From positions 49,468-113,467 of IMG/VR virus record IMGVR_UViG_3300012685_000001: DNA of 64,000 nucleotides; one strand, given 5' to 3'. The notes beneath the pieces were generated by a model that saw only the letters and a list, made by a program, of their open reading frames with translations, ran no database searches and was not told the origin of the DNA. The translations under genes and the position numbers were made by a program. Positions 29,732-39,205 of this stretch are shown in pieces; position 1 is the stretch's first letter; the number at the start of each line of letters is the position of its first letter. This DNA comes from a virus.

Positions 29732-30229
29732 TTAGAAGTCTAGAAGGCGGGTATCTGTAGCTCTGGCCTCTTGTTGTCTTATCTTCTCTGCCAGCAGGTT
29801 GTTCCAGGGTGTTGGTTCGTCCTTTCTTCCTGGACGAAAATCAGGATGTGTGTATTGCGGATGTAGAAAGAGCATGGTAGGAATCTGCGCCTGAAGAAGT
29901 CTTGTAGCTGCTTCAGTATCCGATTCATACACAAGGGCCAACGCACCTTGCTTTCTCAAACGTGTTATCTGGGCTAGTCTTCTTGTAGCTGTATCCTCTG
30001 AATCAGTATTCTCCCAATAAATCTCATTGACATGATCAGTAAGAGAATTCATGAGAAGCCAGTACTGCACTTTTTCTTTTGCTCCACTGTCAATAATAAG
30101 AGAAACTCGATGATCTTTCACCAATGATTTATAGATAAGAAGTCCAGGAATGATGACAGAAGAATCGTTTGGCTGTCGTAGTATTCCATTGACTACTATT
30201 GCTACGTGGTTTCCCCATGCATCACCCAT
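29732..30229 (-). CDS. hypothetical protein, HAD-like fold without nucleophile
   Basis: 165 residues. The N-terminal VAIVVNGILRQP reads like HAD motif I (DxDG) with the catalytic Asp replaced, followed by PGLLIYKSLVKDHRVSLIID and ALVYESDTEAATRLL. If this reading is right it is a non-catalytic HAD relative. The stop nearly joins the next start. Confidence 0.65.
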   Translation of the reverse strand: MGDAWGNHVAIVVNGILRQPNDSSVIIPGLLIYKSLVKDHRVSLIIDSGAKEKVQYWLLMNSLTDHVNEIYWENTDSEDTATRRLAQITRLRKQGALALVYESDTEAATRLLQAQIPTMLFLHPQYTHPDFRPGRKDEPTPWNNLLAEKIRQQEARATDTRLLDF

Positions 30230-31102
30230 TTAATTCTCCTGATTAATTATCTCATTCAATGCGTTGACTACTCCGTTGGCCTTTGCTGCCTGCCATTGAA
30301 AGTTATAGAAATCCCCATAACCTTCTCCTTGAGAAGAGAACGCAGTCTTTCTCCCCAGATGAAGACTGTCGAAAAGATTTCTAGCCTCTCCTCGTACCAA
30401 AGTCTTATGGCGACTGTTATTAACATCTTGTGCACTTCCCGGTATGTTCATAGAGCCCTCTGCACTGAGACTGTTGTATCGTGCAACCAAAGCAGACGCA
30501 ACTTCCTTACTGGCCTCTGCTTGTTCATAATACTCTGAGGGGTACAGTTGTCCAGGATTGTCAGGAAGCTTGGGAGGCTTTGTTGTCCATTCATCCTTTG
30601 TCAGGTTATACGCAGCATAGGGACGGATGTTGGTAATGGAATCTGGAGTAGCTTCCACATGGTCATTAAGGAAGAATGTCAGTTCATACCACTGAGCAAC
30701 CCAGTCGGGTGCACCAGCCAGAGGATAGTTTCCTGTCATAGGCCATAGATTGGTACGCAGATCCTCAGTAATATGCTGAGCTATCTCAGATCTGTCCATC
30801 CACTGAAATTCAGGATTCTGGGTTACGAACTCTGAGTAATCGAGCCCGAATAGTACATCGAGATCACCGTTTCCGCGATTTGCAGACCACTGGAAAGAGA
30901 TTCCGCTACCTGCCAGCCAAACCATAGTCCATAACTCAGGCTTAGAATACCTGCTGCCAAGATAGTCCATAAGAATATGAAGGATAGTCTCTCGTACATA
31001 GGGATAAATATGCTCATTGTCTTCGAAGAGATGGGGGTCAAGTATATTGGAGGGCTTGCTGAAATAACTGCTCGCTCCTGTATTAATTCTTATATCATTC
31101 AT
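30230..31102 (-). CDS. nucleotidyltransferase-like protein
   Basis: 290 residues. AGSGISFQWSANRGNGDLDVLFGLDY (about residues 65-90) matches the GS...DxD core of pol-beta-type nucleotidyltransferases. Flanking helices are long. Phage copies of this type could add nucleotides to RNA ends or modify proteins; target unknown. Starts at the end of the previous operon after a terminator. Confidence 0.75.
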   Translation of the reverse strand: MNDIRINTGASSYFSKPSNILDPHLFEDNEHIYPYVRETILHILMDYLGSRYSKPELWTMVWLAGSGISFQWSANRGNGDLDVLFGLDYSEFVTQNPEFQWMDRSEIAQHITEDLRTNLWPMTGNYPLAGAPDWVAQWYELTFFLNDHVEATPDSITNIRPYAAYNLTKDEWTTKPPKLPDNPGQLYPSEYYEQAEASKEVASALVARYNSLSAEGSMNIPGSAQDVNNSRHKTLVRGEARNLFDSLHLGRKTAFSSQGEGYGDFYNFQWQAAKANGVVNALNEIINQEN

Positions 31103-31130
31103 AAATTCTATCCTACCTTATAAAGATAAA

Positions 31131-31156
31131 AGAGGGAACCCTTAGGGTTCCCTCTC
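31131..31156 (-). terminator. terminator after the endolysin gene
   Basis: AGAGGGAACCCT with AGGGTTCCCTCT, then TTTTATC on the minus strand. Confidence 0.85.
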
Positions 31157-31169
31157 TATTTTACTAGTA

Positions 31170-32033
31170 TTAAGCAATCTTAGCTGCAATAGCCTTTACA
31201 ACTGCATCTGCCAAAGCATTTACATCTACAGTAGGTGTAGAAACCGCTGCTACTGCTGTCTGTAACTTACGAACCTTGTCGTTGGTGTCCTTGATGTAGG
31301 ACTGTAGTGCCCAGTACTTATTGGTAGCGAAATCAGGAGCTGAAGAAGGAGCCCCAATAACTCCGTCAAGTTCAAGAACCTTCTTTGCGATTGCGGTAAT
31401 TTCTGCATCTGTTAGTGCCACGTCTGCTCCTGTTGTCTTATCAAATGATAGTGCCCATGTCTTCAATGCCGCTCTGCTGGTAAATGTACTGTAATCACGG
31501 TCAGTACTCCCAGCAGTAGAATATTGATGGAATGTCCATTGAGCTGTAATTCCTGGATCTCCCGCTGATTTTGCAGCAGTGGCAATCCAAAGGAAATCAC
31601 CAAAGTAACCTGTGGTATCCACACTCTTCCAGTAATCAGTATTACAGTACATTCCTACTGGACTATTAGGAAGTTTATTCTTTAAATATCTGAGAGAAGC
31701 TTCTTTGTAAGCCTTCTGTACAGACTTTGAAACCCCACTGTTGTTCGAGTCATATCCCTCCCAGTCAAGTACTACCATTTCCCCAGACTTGGGAGTCACT
31801 TTGGAAAGAAAGTAGTCAGCTTCTTCCTTAGGACTGTTGGCCATATGAGGATATAGATAGAAACCAGTAACCAGACCTGCATTCTTAGCTGTAGTGTACT
31901 GAGACTTCCAGCGGGGACTTTCATAACTCAGTCCCTCCGTTACCTTGAGAAATACAAAATCAATTCCCGAAGTAGAAGGAGATGCTGACTGATATCCTGA
32001 CCAGTCCTGTCCTAAAATTCCTGTCATTGTCAC
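31170..32033 (-). CDS. GH25 endolysin (muramidase)
   Basis: 287 residues. GH25 catalytic features: GQDWSGYQS at the N-terminus, then FVFLKVTEGLSY, LVTGFYLYPH, and VVLDWEGYDS with the catalytic acid pair. The C-terminal 85 residues have helical and Ala/Val-rich sequence (TDAEITAIAKKVLEL..., ALADAVVKAIAAKIA) rather than a known wall-binding repeat; such C-termini occur in streptomyces phage lysins. Cleaves peptidoglycan glycan strands. No signal peptide, so it needs a holin. Confidence 0.93.
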   Translation of the reverse strand: MTMTGILGQDWSGYQSASPSTSGIDFVFLKVTEGLSYESPRWKSQYTTAKNAGLVTGFYLYPHMANSPKEEADYFLSKVTPKSGEMVVLDWEGYDSNNSGVSKSVQKAYKEASLRYLKNKLPNSPVGMYCNTDYWKSVDTTGYFGDFLWIATAAKSAGDPGITAQWTFHQYSTAGSTDRDYSTFTSRAALKTWALSFDKTTGADVALTDAEITAIAKKVLELDGVIGAPSSAPDFATNKYWALQSYIKDTNDKVRKLQTAVAAVSTPTVDVNALADAVVKAIAAKIA

Positions 32034-32383
32034 ACTCTCAGTTTATGAGGATCAATAAGGGAAGAAACTCTCTTCGCCTCTTGTTGCTGCATCATCTGTT
32101 GCTGCATCATAGCTGCTCTCTGCTCCCACATAATAACTGTGGAAATAGCTACTTGCTGTGTCTGACAGCCAACCTTGACGTTCTCACAACCACCAATAAT
32201 GTCATCCACTGTTGCTGCTCTCACCATGGACAGATCCTTGTCAGCAAAATCTGCGTAGGCAATCCATTGTCCATCAGTGTTCAGAGTGATAAGGAAAGCT
32301 GTTGTTACTTCTTCTGGTCCCTTGTCATCTGCCAATAGTTCAGCAGCCTTCTGCTTCTGTAGTTCTTCTAAATCAATTGTCAT
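32030..32383 (-). CDS. hypothetical protein
   Basis: 117 residues. Predicted coiled tail with MMQQQMMQQQEA near residue 92. Overlaps the endolysin start by 4 bases, so it belongs to the same operon; could be a small helper. No family recognised. Confidence 0.75.
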   Translation of the reverse strand: MTIDLEELQKQKAAELLADDKGPEEVTTAFLITLNTDGQWIAYADFADKDLSMVRAATVDDIIGGCENVKVGCQTQQVAISTVIMWEQRAAMMQQQMMQQQEAKRVSSLIDPHKLRV

Positions 32384-32609
32384 TCTTAGTATTCCTTAGT
32401 GCAGATCCTATTGACTGAATGTCATTAACTAACTGATATAAATCAGACATAAGTGAACTGTCCATTCCTACTTTGGCCATAATTTTTTCAGTACCGTTTC
32501 TTGCTTCTTCTATGTACCACTCTACTGTGCGAGGAGTAAAAGGATTATCACGAATATAAAAGTCCATTACTTTCTCAACTCCATTTTGACGGATTGGTGG
32601 TATGGACAA
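32373..32609 (-). CDS. hypothetical protein
   Basis: 78 residues, overlapping the genes on both sides. The tract RQNGVEKVMDFYIRDNPFTPRTVEWYIEEA is helical. No family recognised. Confidence 0.7.
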   Translation of the reverse strand: MSIPPIRQNGVEKVMDFYIRDNPFTPRTVEWYIEEARNGTEKIMAKVGMDSSLMSDLYQLVNDIQSIGSALRNTKNDN

Positions 32610-33130
32610 TATTCACAGATGAAACTCTTCTTGATCTTCGACTCATCATAGGTAGGAAGTCCAGCAATTTTTCTTTCGCGAGAAGTATTGGGTTTGATCT
32701 CCATATGAGAATCCAGATAGTCAGTACACTTTGGCTGGGTATTCGATTTGAAGGCTGGTCTGTTGTGTCTCTGCCAGCATTCCATGGCGTCAGCCCTGAA
32801 AGTATTCTGCACATCATAGAATTCCTGATCGAAACCAGTTCTTCCGTTACTCTCAAGAATCTTCTTAGTAATATCCTTACGGTACTCGGGATCTTTCCAG
32901 TGTCTTGTAGGAACAAATCCCAGCATGCTCCACTCCAGTACACTGCGATCCTCAAAAGACGGATGTCTGCGTAGATGGGCCTCAATTATATGACCTATTC
33001 TGGGGTCATTATCCGCTTCATCAGGATTATAATCCGGAAGCTCCTCAATAACTTTACAAGGATGACAGACAATCAGACCAGTCAAATGTACATCTCCACG
33101 GTTATTGGGATCAAAACCGTCATTCGCCAT
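32567..33130 (-). CDS. zinc-binding hypothetical protein
   Basis: 187 residues. CHPC at 22-25 and CEYC near the C-terminus could form one zinc site across the fold. Acidic in the first third. No family recognised. Confidence 0.8.
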   Translation of the reverse strand: MANDGFDPNNRGDVHLTGLIVCHPCKVIEELPDYNPDEADNDPRIGHIIEAHLRRHPSFEDRSVLEWSMLGFVPTRHWKDPEYRKDITKKILESNGRTGFDQEFYDVQNTFRADAMECWQRHNRPAFKSNTQPKCTDYLDSHMEIKPNTSRERKIAGLPTYDESKIKKSFICEYCPYHQSVKMELRK

Positions 33131-33180
33131 TTATTGTTCCTTTTGTATTGCGTTTATTAGACCACTTCATGGTAACAGAA

Positions 33181-33228
33181 AAGGGCCTTTCCTTCAAGCT
33201 ACCTAAAGTAACTGAAGGAAAGGCCCTT
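33181..33228 (-). terminator. terminator
   Basis: AAGGGCCTTTCCTTCA with TGAAGGAAAGGCCCTT, 16-bp stem followed by TTCTG on the minus strand, beyond the Rpf gene. Confidence 0.85.
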
Positions 33229-33232
33229 ACTA

Positions 33233-34322
<1,090 letters not shown>

Positions 34323-34398
34323 GTTGGACCAATCTATAGACAATAAGGACTGTTGTGAAACCGTTTCTAATGTCCCGATCCCGTAACAACAAGATGAA

Positions 34399-34427
34399 AT
34401 ACTACAGCCCCTGACTGACGCTGTCAA
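34399..34427 (-). promoter_or_regulatory. promoter nested in a terminator
   Basis: TTGACA, 17-bp spacer, TAGTAT on the minus strand. The -35 lies in the loop and the spacer in one arm of the hairpin at 34404-34439. It would drive the NlpC/P60 and Rpf genes. Confidence 0.65.
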
Positions 34428-34439
34428 CTCAGGGGCTGT
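34404..34439 (-). terminator. terminator hairpin
   Basis: ACAGCCCCTGA with TCAGGGGCTGT, 11 bp, after the gene ending at 34461. Overlaps the promoter above. Confidence 0.75.
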
Positions 34440-34460
34440 GTTACATGCTATAAAAAAGTA

Positions 34461-34736
34461 CTACCAGGACTCTCCAAGTACAGAAGAATCTTCGAGTGTT
34501 TCAAACTTATTAGGTATGAATGACGGATTGGGAACATATGTATTACGTCCCGGAACTTCATTCATTCTAGCCTCTCCATAGCCGTAGTACAACAGGCTGA
34601 GAGACTTGCGTGTGTCGTAAGTAGCTTCTGTGTTCATGCTACTTGCTGATGAATTGGGACGCAACTTCTTGTATTTGCCGTCTGTCGCACCCTCAACCAG
34701 ATCATCATTCATGGAACGTAGTGGTGGATATGCCAT
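34461..34736 (-). CDS. hypothetical protein
   Basis: 91 residues, polar with many Asn, Ser and Tyr. Stop-start overlap with the next gene upstream. No family recognised. Confidence 0.7.
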   Translation of the reverse strand: MAYPPLRSMNDDLVEGATDGKYKKLRPNSSASSMNTEATYDTRKSLSLLYYGYGEARMNEVPGRNTYVPNPSFIPNKFETLEDSSVLGESW

Positions 34737-34924
34737 TATTGAGCCTTTCTTGGTCTTCCAGCCTTGCCCTTGACCACAGGAGTGACCTTGGGAGCCTTAT
34801 ACGCAGCAGCTGAAGGTGCTGTTACTTTAGTAGGATTCTTTGCTGTGCCAGTAACTCTCTTGTCCGTAGCACGTCTAGGGGCAGCCTTCTTTCTGGCCGC
34901 CGCTTTCTTTATAGGTTCTGCCAT
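34736..34924 (-). CDS. basic Ala/Lys/Pro-rich DNA-binding protein
   Basis: 62 residues, about a third Lys and Arg, ending in GKAGRPRKAQ, an AT-hook core (GRPRK). Resembles the basic tails of actinobacterial HupB and histone-like phage proteins. It may bind AT-rich DNA. Confidence 0.75.
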   Translation of the reverse strand: MAEPIKKAAARKKAAPRRATDKRVTGTAKNPTKVTAPSAAAYKAPKVTPVVKGKAGRPRKAQ

Positions 34925-34933
34925 ATTAATTCC

Positions 34934-35293
34934 TTATAGTTGAGGAACAGAAGGGAAGGACGTCCCACTGAATCCGCCCTCAGTACCTGAGAAGTCACCG
35001 AATTGGGCAGAGAAACTATCATCTATTGTCAATATATCCAGAATTCCAGGAGTTTCCGTTCTATAACCAAAACGATTAGGAATCTTACCAATATTAGGAA
35101 TAGGCGGACGTAAGTTAGCGGCATCCGAAAAAGCATTAGCTACTAACTTAGCTGATACAAGTTGTTCTGCAAAAGACTGGGAAGGACGCTGAAAGTTATA
35201 TACCGAATCATCCTGGTATTCACGCTTTGAAGCGTCGTAGTTCTGATTCTGCTTCTCCACTATACGCTTCTCCCACTTCCAGATGCTGACCAA
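34934..35293 (-). CDS. hypothetical protein
   Basis: 119 residues. Polar first half, Gly/Pro/Phe-rich second half (FSGTEGGFSGTSFPSVPQL). Possible structural or assembly protein. Overlaps the next gene. Confidence 0.7.
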   Translation of the reverse strand: MVSIWKWEKRIVEKQNQNYDASKREYQDDSVYNFQRPSQSFAEQLVSAKLVANAFSDAANLRPPIPNIGKIPNRFGYRTETPGILDILTIDDSFSAQFGDFSGTEGGFSGTSFPSVPQL

Positions 35294-35826
35294 CCAGGTA
35301 AGTTCACTGAACTATGGAACTTTCTTATGTTCGGATCAATATTTCCGGCTACCTGCGGATCATAGGCAATATTCAATTCCTGAGCCAGCTTCTTAGCAGC
35401 TTCATTTGTCATGAACTTACCACCGTGAGCCAGTCTTTCAATAGGATTACCTTCAGCAGAATATCTTTTCTTATCCCCAGTCATTCTTCTTTCCAATGAA
35501 GAATAAGGAGTTAAGTCATCTGGCCAGAAATAAGATTCAGCGCCGATTACTGATCCTTTGTGTACTCCTCGGGTATAGCTTCTTGCGTTATTACGAACAG
35601 TCTGAAGAAGCTTGTCCTGACGTCTGTCAATGACGGAACCGAGATAACCATCAGGATATTGTGCTTCTGGAGTTTTACCTGTAGCCGCCGCAATACGTGC
35701 GTCAAGAATGGAACGGAATCCTGATATAGGAGTTCCGCCACCTCCACCGTACTGAGTTACAGAGCCTTGCTGGCCTATTTGAGGGTTATAGGAAACATTG
35801 TTCATTCCGGCTACTGAACTAGGCAT
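35260..35826 (-). CDS. hypothetical protein
   Basis: 188 residues, low hydrophobicity, with GGGGG-type turns near the N-terminus. Part of a run (34461-36730) of polar proteins whose style recalls minor virion or scaffold proteins. No family recognised. Confidence 0.75.
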   Translation of the reverse strand: MPSSVAGMNNVSYNPQIGQQGSVTQYGGGGGTPISGFRSILDARIAAATGKTPEAQYPDGYLGSVIDRRQDKLLQTVRNNARSYTRGVHKGSVIGAESYFWPDDLTPYSSLERRMTGDKKRYSAEGNPIERLAHGGKFMTNEAAKKLAQELNIAYDPQVAGNIDPNIRKFHSSVNLPGWSASGSGRSV

Positions 35827-36160
35827 CGTCTTCCTCCAATGGTATATCCAGCTTTGCTGAAATTTTTTCCAACATTCTTTCTGATTTCAGATCTGATGCC
35901 AGATCCATTTCAAATTTCAGTCTGTCCTTGTCCGACTGTCTATTCTGTGAGAACAGAATAATTGGAGCAGCATAAGATGCCTGCAATGACAGAAGCAGCG
36001 TCATGAAGATAAATGGGTAGTTATCGAATCTGAGATTATGCGGAGCGAAGATATTCCAGAGGAACCAGGCGACTACAAATACTGTCATTCCAGCTATGAA
36101 TTTAATTGATCCGAAGAATGCCGCAAATCTGTCGAAATAATCAGTTATTTTGTCGCTCAT
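35819..36160 (-). CDS. DUF1003 membrane protein
   Basis: 113 residues. The DUF1003 layout is clear: FFGSIKFIAGMTVFVVAWFLWNIF, then FDNYPFIFMTLLLSLQASYAAPIILFSQNRQSDKDR, with two membrane helices and a cytoplasmic helix. The domain occurs in bacterial membrane proteins of unknown function; phage copies may alter the envelope. Confidence 0.92.
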   Translation of the reverse strand: MSDKITDYFDRFAAFFGSIKFIAGMTVFVVAWFLWNIFAPHNLRFDNYPFIFMTLLLSLQASYAAPIILFSQNRQSDKDRLKFEMDLASDLKSERMLEKISAKLDIPLEEDDA

Positions 36161-36169
36161 GGTTTCTCC

Positions 36170-36493
36170 TTAAAATGCGCTGCGGCCGTACTTCGCCTTT
36201 GAACGGAACTGATCTGTCCATGAACTACGAGAAGGCATCATCAGTACATGACGTTCACTCATAGAAGCCTCAGCAGCGTTCTGAGCGTACAGAGTAGCTG
36301 TCGGGTGGCATGTTGCCCCCATCTTCTCGAAAGAGGCTCTACGATGCCCTGTAGCCCCATCAAGAGCATTGCCCTGCTTCCCACCTCCACCTCTTGGACG
36401 CATGTTACCACGCTCAGCCTTGCCTACACGGGTAAGTTGCGCAGCGGAAGTTCCCATTGTAGAACGGCTTCCTGTTCCAATTTCTTCTGACAT
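36170..36493 (-). CDS. hypothetical protein
   Basis: 107 residues, basic, Gly- and Met-rich (RPRGGGGKQGNALDGATGHRRA). No family recognised. Confidence 0.65.
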   Translation of the reverse strand: MSEEIGTGSRSTMGTSAAQLTRVGKAERGNMRPRGGGGKQGNALDGATGHRRASFEKMGATCHPTATLYAQNAAEASMSERHVLMMPSRSSWTDQFRSKAKYGRSAF

Positions 36494-36505
36494 AATTTCT
36501 CCTTG

Positions 36506-36730
36506 TTAAGAACGGTAATAGCTCAAGGCTCTGTTTTGCTGATAAGTCGTAGCACTCATACCATTGGGATTTCCCTCAAGAGGTGAAAGTACCGAAGAAG
36601 GTGAATAACTCTTGGGAGCCATCTGCTGAACTGAATGCGTAGATCCCTGACCTGTCAGTCCTGTAGCTCCTGAGGAGAATTCAGCAGTTCTTGATTGCGG
36701 AAAACTATTGTCCGCTGGTTGTGCTGGCAT
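36506..36730 (-). CDS. hypothetical protein
   Basis: 74 residues, Ser/Gln/Pro-rich and probably disordered. Downstream of the SpoVS gene. Confidence 0.65.
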   Translation of the reverse strand: MPAQPADNSFPQSRTAEFSSGATGLTGQGSTHSVQQMAPKSYSPSSVLSPLEGNPNGMSATTYQQNRALSYYRS

Positions 36731-36743
36731 CCTGACTCCTTTA

Positions 36744-37028
36744 TTACGAAACTATAATCTTGAAAATAAGTGCGCTTATCTTTTCGCCATCGTCCATAGT
36801 TACTGTAGCAAAACCAGGGCGGCAGGAAAGTACCTGTCCTCTGGGACCTACATACGATTGAGCGATGGCTACAGCCTTCATGGACTGATTAACAGCAGCA
36901 GCACCAATAGCTCTCAGAGTTATATCATTGTGGGCATACACATTATTTGCAATAGCTGCTGCAAGAGATGCTGCGGAAGAGGCAGACTTCACTTTGAGAA
37001 GTACCTCGTTATTCGTATTTTCTACCAT
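36744..37028 (-). CDS. spoVS: SpoVS family protein
   Basis: 94 residues. Matches SpoVS closely: an N-terminal VLLKVKSASSAASLAAAIANNV, then LRAIGAAAVNQSMKAVAIAQSYVGPRG, and VTMDDGEKISALIFKIIV. SpoVS is a small nucleic-acid-binding protein of the Alba-like kind that affects sporulation in Bacillus and is found in sporulating actinobacteria. A phage copy may act on host chromatin or RNA. First gene after a terminator, with -10 TATAAT upstream. Confidence 0.93.
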   Translation of the reverse strand: MVENTNNEVLLKVKSASSAASLAAAIANNVYAHNDITLRAIGAAAVNQSMKAVAIAQSYVGPRGQVLSCRPGFATVTMDDGEKISALIFKIIVS

Positions 37029-37062
37029 ATTTTTCTCCAGATTTAATTCATGTCTTTATTCG

Positions 37063-37068
37063 ATTATA
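37063..37068 (-). promoter_or_regulatory. candidate -10 element of the spoVS operon
   Basis: TATAAT on the minus strand, 35 bases before ATG 37028 and just after a terminator. The -35 is poor. Confidence 0.45.
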
Positions 37069-37077
37069 CAGACAAAA

Positions 37078-37108
37078 AGACCCCGACACCTGATAGATGC
37101 CGGGGTCT
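37078..37108 (-). terminator. terminator
   Basis: AGACCCCG with CGGGGTCT and T-rich flank (TTTTTGTC) on the minus strand. Confidence 0.85.
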
Positions 37109-37157
37109 TACAGAAAGGAGATATTGAAAGGAAGGAGGAATCTCTAAGAAGAGTATA

Positions 37158-37652
37158 TCACACTGGTTTATTCATTAAAAATAGTGCAATTCCCATAGCA
37201 TCTGCTAAATTATGATCTGTGATTTCAGGGTCCAGCTTTTGTATTGCTTCGACCATAGCTTGCTTGCTTGCTTTGCCGGTCCCGGCAATGAAGCTCTTGA
37301 GAGTTGTCGGAGCAATACTGGTGGGGGTACTTCTAAATACAAGGTATGATGCAAGTTTGACAATTCCTCCGAGTTCTCCGAGTTTTTCTCTGTTGAGTTT
37401 TGCTCCGTAGGCATAGCCTTCCATTCCAATGTAAATAGCCGATGTGTCGTGTCCGTAAATAGAGAAGAACATAAGTAAATCATCATAGATCTTTACCAGA
37501 CGTTCTCCTTCATCCTTGAATTTGTTCAAAGGGTATTTCAACAAGCTTTTCTGGCGGCAATGACCAGTCTCATCTAATACCACAAGCCCAAAGCCTGTAT
37601 AGGATTGATCGATCCCTATATACAAAGCTTCGGGCCTAGGTAGTTCACTCAC
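37158..37652 (-). CDS. RuvC-like Holliday junction resolvase
   Basis: 164 residues, typical RuvC length. ALYIGIDQSYTGFGLVVLD holds the first catalytic Asp, IYIGMEGYAYG the Glu, and DHNLADAMGIALF the last Asp pair. TTLKSFIAGTGKASKQAMVEAI is the conserved RuvC loop. Acts on branched phage DNA before packaging. Confidence 0.93.
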   Translation of the reverse strand: MSELPRPEALYIGIDQSYTGFGLVVLDETGHCRQKSLLKYPLNKFKDEGERLVKIYDDLLMFFSIYGHDTSAIYIGMEGYAYGAKLNREKLGELGGIVKLASYLVFRSTPTSIAPTTLKSFIAGTGKASKQAMVEAIQKLDPEITDHNLADAMGIALFLMNKPV

Positions 37653-37977
37653 CTAGTACTCTTTCCCATGTTCGTAGTCCATTGTCGGTTTCCCGGATCT
37701 TTTGAATAAGTTCCTCATCGAATTCTACATCATAGAGATAAGGCTCACCATCAGGCCTAGAATAGACGGAGGGTGCTGGACCATCAGGCATTGAATCCCA
37801 ATAGTTCTTGACGAACTGATCCCTGTCAGCAGAAGTGAGATGAAGAGAATATCCATCCCAACTGGTTCCCCAGCCTCGCTCTGACTCAAGCCAATCCTGT
37901 ATTACAATTGTAGTCATTTCTTTTTCTGTCCTTTGTTCCAGAAGTTCCAGCAGATCCTTGAACAGTACGGTCTCCAC
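37645..37977 (-). CDS. hypothetical protein
   Basis: 110 residues, acidic, overlapping the RuvC-like start by 8 bases, so co-expressed. No family recognised. Confidence 0.75.
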   Translation of the reverse strand: METVLFKDLLELLEQRTEKEMTTIVIQDWLESERGWGTSWDGYSLHLTSADRDQFVKNYWDSMPDGPAPSVYSRPDGEPYLYDVEFDEELIQKIRETDNGLRTWERVLGE

Positions 37978-38017
37978 TCAAGGACTGCTGGCTTACCGCA
38001 TGCGCAAAGCAGTTGCA

Positions 38018-38266
38018 TTACTCGACATAATTCGTAAGAGTACTAGTCAAGAATTCAATCGGATCGTCATCTACAGAATAATATCTCCAGTTCGTATCCC
38101 CAGCACACTTGTAATTAATGTAAAAATGAATTGAACTTCCACTACAAGAACATCCGCCATGTTGCTCAACATACGCTTCATCAAGTTGTGCTGCTACAGC
38201 ATTAAGCTTACGTACGTCATTGGTGTACTTAAGTAGCGCCTTATTTATAATCTCCAGGTAGGTCAT
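38018..38266 (-). CDS. hypothetical protein with CSCSG
   Basis: 82 residues. GGCSCSGSSIHFYINYKCAG in the middle could coordinate metal. Adjoins the membrane gene upstream. Confidence 0.7.
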   Translation of the reverse strand: MTYLEIINKALLKYTNDVRKLNAVAAQLDEAYVEQHGGCSCSGSSIHFYINYKCAGDTNWRYYSVDDDPIEFLTSTLTNYVE

Positions 38267-38446
38267 TTAGTATCCCAGGGCCTTTCGCATCTGAATAATC
38301 ATGTAAGTAAGTCCACCAATAACAGCAACCGGCAAAAGAATCCAGGTGAATACAAACTTGATCACTGTATAAGTGATCCACAGAATCATCATGATTCCGA
38401 AAATTGCCAGAAGAGTAAGAATAAGCTGCTTGAGTTCCTTGTTCAT
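38267..38446 (-). CDS. small membrane protein
   Basis: 59 residues from ATG 38446, start chosen because the upstream frame overlaps the SLOG gene. Two hydrophobic segments (9-28 and 32-50). Confidence 0.7.
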   Translation of the reverse strand: MNKELKQLILTLLAIFGIMMILWITYTVIKFVFTWILLPVAVIGGLTYMIIQMRKALGY

Positions 38447-38832
38447 GCTAGTACACTCCAAATCCTGTCCGAAAGGCCAGCGGCCTTGGCCATATTGACT
38501 GTGTTCGTGGTGCCTTGGTTCTTGGCGCCCCGTAGGAAACAAGCTAGCACATAGTCAGGATTCAGGTCAACCATCTGCTGATTACGCAGGTTGTAGTAGT
38601 AACCAGTACGCTCCTTCGGTGGGTGAGGAACCACCTCCCAGTCTGCTCCAGAGGCCCATGAAGCGCCTATCAGATCTGCACCCCCAAAGGGGCAATCCCC
38701 ATGATGCAGCTCCCAAGGAGACCAGTGCCAGTCATTTTCATGTTCCTTCTCCATCTTTCGTAGTGCTTCCCAGATAATAGGTGCCTTCTGAATAGGAAAA
38801 TCCCTGGAACCAGTAATTACTACAATTGTCAT
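38443..38832 (-). CDS. SLOG-family (DUF2493/YspA-like) nucleotide-binding protein
   Basis: 129 residues from ATG 38832. IVVITGSRDFPIQKAPIIWEAL, then LHHGDCPFGGADLIGASWA is the SLOG/DUF2493 signature, a Rossmann-like nucleotide-sensing fold. Some relatives sense ADP-ribose derivatives or act in anti-phage systems; this one's ligand is unknown. Confidence 0.88.
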   Translation of the reverse strand: MTIVVITGSRDFPIQKAPIIWEALRKMEKEHENDWHWSPWELHHGDCPFGGADLIGASWASGADWEVVPHPPKERTGYYYNLRNQQMVDLNPDYVLACFLRGAKNQGTTNTVNMAKAAGLSDRIWSVLA

Positions 38833-38930
38833 TTTATCTCCTTGCAGATATCGCAGTACCATCTTCCGACACGATGAACAATAACACGCCTCAGTAACTT
38901 GTTGCAAGTACCACATCTAGGTGGTGCCAT
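38829..38930 (-). CDS. zinc-ribbon microprotein
   Basis: 33 residues: RCGTCNKLLRR then WYCDICKEIK, a four-Cys ribbon. Overlaps the SLOG start as ATGA and is preceded by GGAGAT. Confidence 0.7.
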   Translation of the reverse strand: MAPPRCGTCNKLLRRVIVHRVGRWYCDICKEIK

Positions 38931-38946
38931 AATATCTCCTTAATAG

Positions 38947-38976
38947 AAAAGGCCCCAAATTACTTGGGGCCTTTTC
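38947..38976 (-). terminator. terminator
   Basis: AAAAGGCCCCA with TGGGGCCTTTT, T run on the minus strand, directly after the gene ending at 38977. Confidence 0.85.
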
Positions 38977-39174
38977 TTACTTCCTACCGTGCTTGTTCTT
39001 AGTAGTTTTGGGCTTCTCCAAATGAGAGAAGTTCTCTATAGCGTACCTACTTGGATTACCTATAGAAGAATCAAACTCTGTTCCCTTTTCCTCAGGAGTC
39101 AGCTTGTTCCAGGGCTTTCCAGTATAAGTACGTGAAGGCGTCTTTTCCATTCTCTTCTTTCTGTGCAAAGCCAT
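38977..39174 (-). CDS. small basic protein
   Basis: 65 residues from ATG 39174 (GGGGGAC upstream). Lys/Arg-rich at both ends (MALHRKKRMEKTPSRTY, PKTTKNKHGRK). Confidence 0.65.
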   Translation of the reverse strand: MALHRKKRMEKTPSRTYTGKPWNKLTPEEKGTEFDSSIGNPSRYAIENFSHLEKPKTTKNKHGRK

Positions 39175-39205
39175 TGTGTCCCCCTTGTTGTCGATAGGAA
39201 CTACT

